DNA of 8,716 bases from Candidatus Poseidoniaceae archaeon (lineage in GTDB: Archaea; Thermoplasmatota; Poseidoniia; Poseidoniales; Poseidoniaceae). The notes beneath the pieces are model-generated. The model had not been told where the DNA came from, did not search any database, and saw only the letters and a program-made list of their open reading frames with translations. The stretch is taken from the NCBI GenBank assembly GCA_022425185.1, contig JAKMFY010000167.1, positions 1-8,716 of the forward strand. The letters are read 5' to 3'. The position numbers and the translations under genes are program-made. Below, in pieces: positions 8,350-8,716 of this stretch. The first letter of the stretch is position 1; each line of letters opens with the position of its first letter.

Positions 8350-8716
8350 ATGCGAATCGGAATCATTGGATCTGGTTCAATTGGTTCCCTTGTAGCAGGA
8401 TGTCTCGCTTCAACAGATAGCGATATTCTTCTCTATGGAAGGGGGTTACATGCTGCTGAATTGATGGTTAATGGTTTGACTATTTCTGGGGTTAAAGAAG
8501 AACACATCAATGGAGACCGTTGGGAGATTATTCCTTCAGAGCAACCCCTTCCTTCATCGATTCATTCTTCTTGTGATGTTGTTATTTTCACTGGAAAACC
8601 ATCGACAGATCTGGAGTTTCTGGAGGTTGGGGGGCGTATTTTGAAACCAGATGGCATTTCATTCTCATTGTCGAATGGAATGGGGTTTGAGGAAAAGATG
8701 GTTCATTCATTTGGTG
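8350..8716 (+). CDS. panE: 2-dehydropantoate 2-reductase (ketopantoate reductase), N-terminal part, cut by window end
   Basis: Translation from ATG 8350 stays open to the last base and gives 122 residues of the NADP-binding half of a ketopantoate reductase, which reduces 2-dehydropantoate to pantoate with NADPH on the way to coenzyme A. MRIGIIGSGSIGSLVA opens with the Rossmann strand and GxGxxG (G7, G9, G12). YGR at 29-31 ends the second strand, where the arginine is expected to bind the NADPH 2'-phosphate. DVVIFTGKPSTD (76-87) places K83 like the family's conserved lysine, and SLSNGMGFEE (106-115) corresponds to the family's QNG-g-ee, with N109 as the conserved asparagine. The catalytic lysine and glutamate of the C-terminal half lie beyond the window. 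It starts one base after the preceding stop. Other ApbA/PanE-fold reductases of unknown substrate remain possible. Confidence 0.82.
   Translation, partial: MRIGIIGSGSIGSLVAGCLASTDSDILLYGRGLHAAELMVNGLTISGVKEEHINGDRWEIIPSEQPLPSSIHSSCDVVIFTGKPSTDLEFLEVGGRILKPDGISFSLSNGMGFEEKMVHSFG

Overview
The window carries most of an archaeal A-type (A1Ao) ATP synthase operon on the + strand, followed by two more + strand genes. The organism is an archaeon. The gene order K-E-C-F-A-B-D, the archaeal forms of the A and B subunits, the GGAGGTGA-type ribosome binding sites and the tight spacing all point that way. Moderate base composition, together with a downstream protein related to EGY/archaeal-type M50 site-2 proteases and carrying an acidic ectodomain rich in glycosylation sequons, suggests a planktonic euryarchaeon such as Marine Group II (Poseidoniia). 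That placement is an inference from style and not from a marker gene.

Layout. Positions 1-38 are the last codons of a very hydrophobic protein, most likely the membrane rotor proteolipid K. Next is a short spacer able to form two mutually exclusive hairpins (40-71). Then come atpE (peripheral stalk), atpC (rotor socket), atpF (central stalk), atpA (catalytic subunit with P-loop), atpB (non-catalytic nucleotide-binding subunit) and atpD (central stalk shaft), ending at 5801. Gaps inside the operon are 9 to 52 nt, and three TGA stop codons are embedded in the next gene's Shine-Dalgarno sequence. The atpA site is the strongest in the operon (AGGAGG) and comes after a longer gap, which fits the higher copy number of A and B in the complex.

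From 5883 to 8348 lies an 821-residue membrane protein. Its first 310 residues follow the layout of archaeal M50 site-2 proteases (small N-terminal domain, HExxH helix, NRK-like loop, NLLP..DGG helix), but every catalytic residue is replaced. It therefore looks like a pseudoprotease. Its last ~420 residues form a strongly acidic domain, probably extracellular, with six cysteines and ten N-glycosylation sequons. No terminator or promoter is evident between it and atpD. One base after it begins a ketopantoate reductase gene (panE-like, coenzyme A synthesis), which is cut by the window end.

The A, B, C, D, E, F and K subunits would jointly build the membrane ATP synthase. The pseudoprotease is the least understood and most interesting gene here. 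No RNA genes, mobile elements, CRISPR arrays or gene-free stretches above 300 bases were seen.
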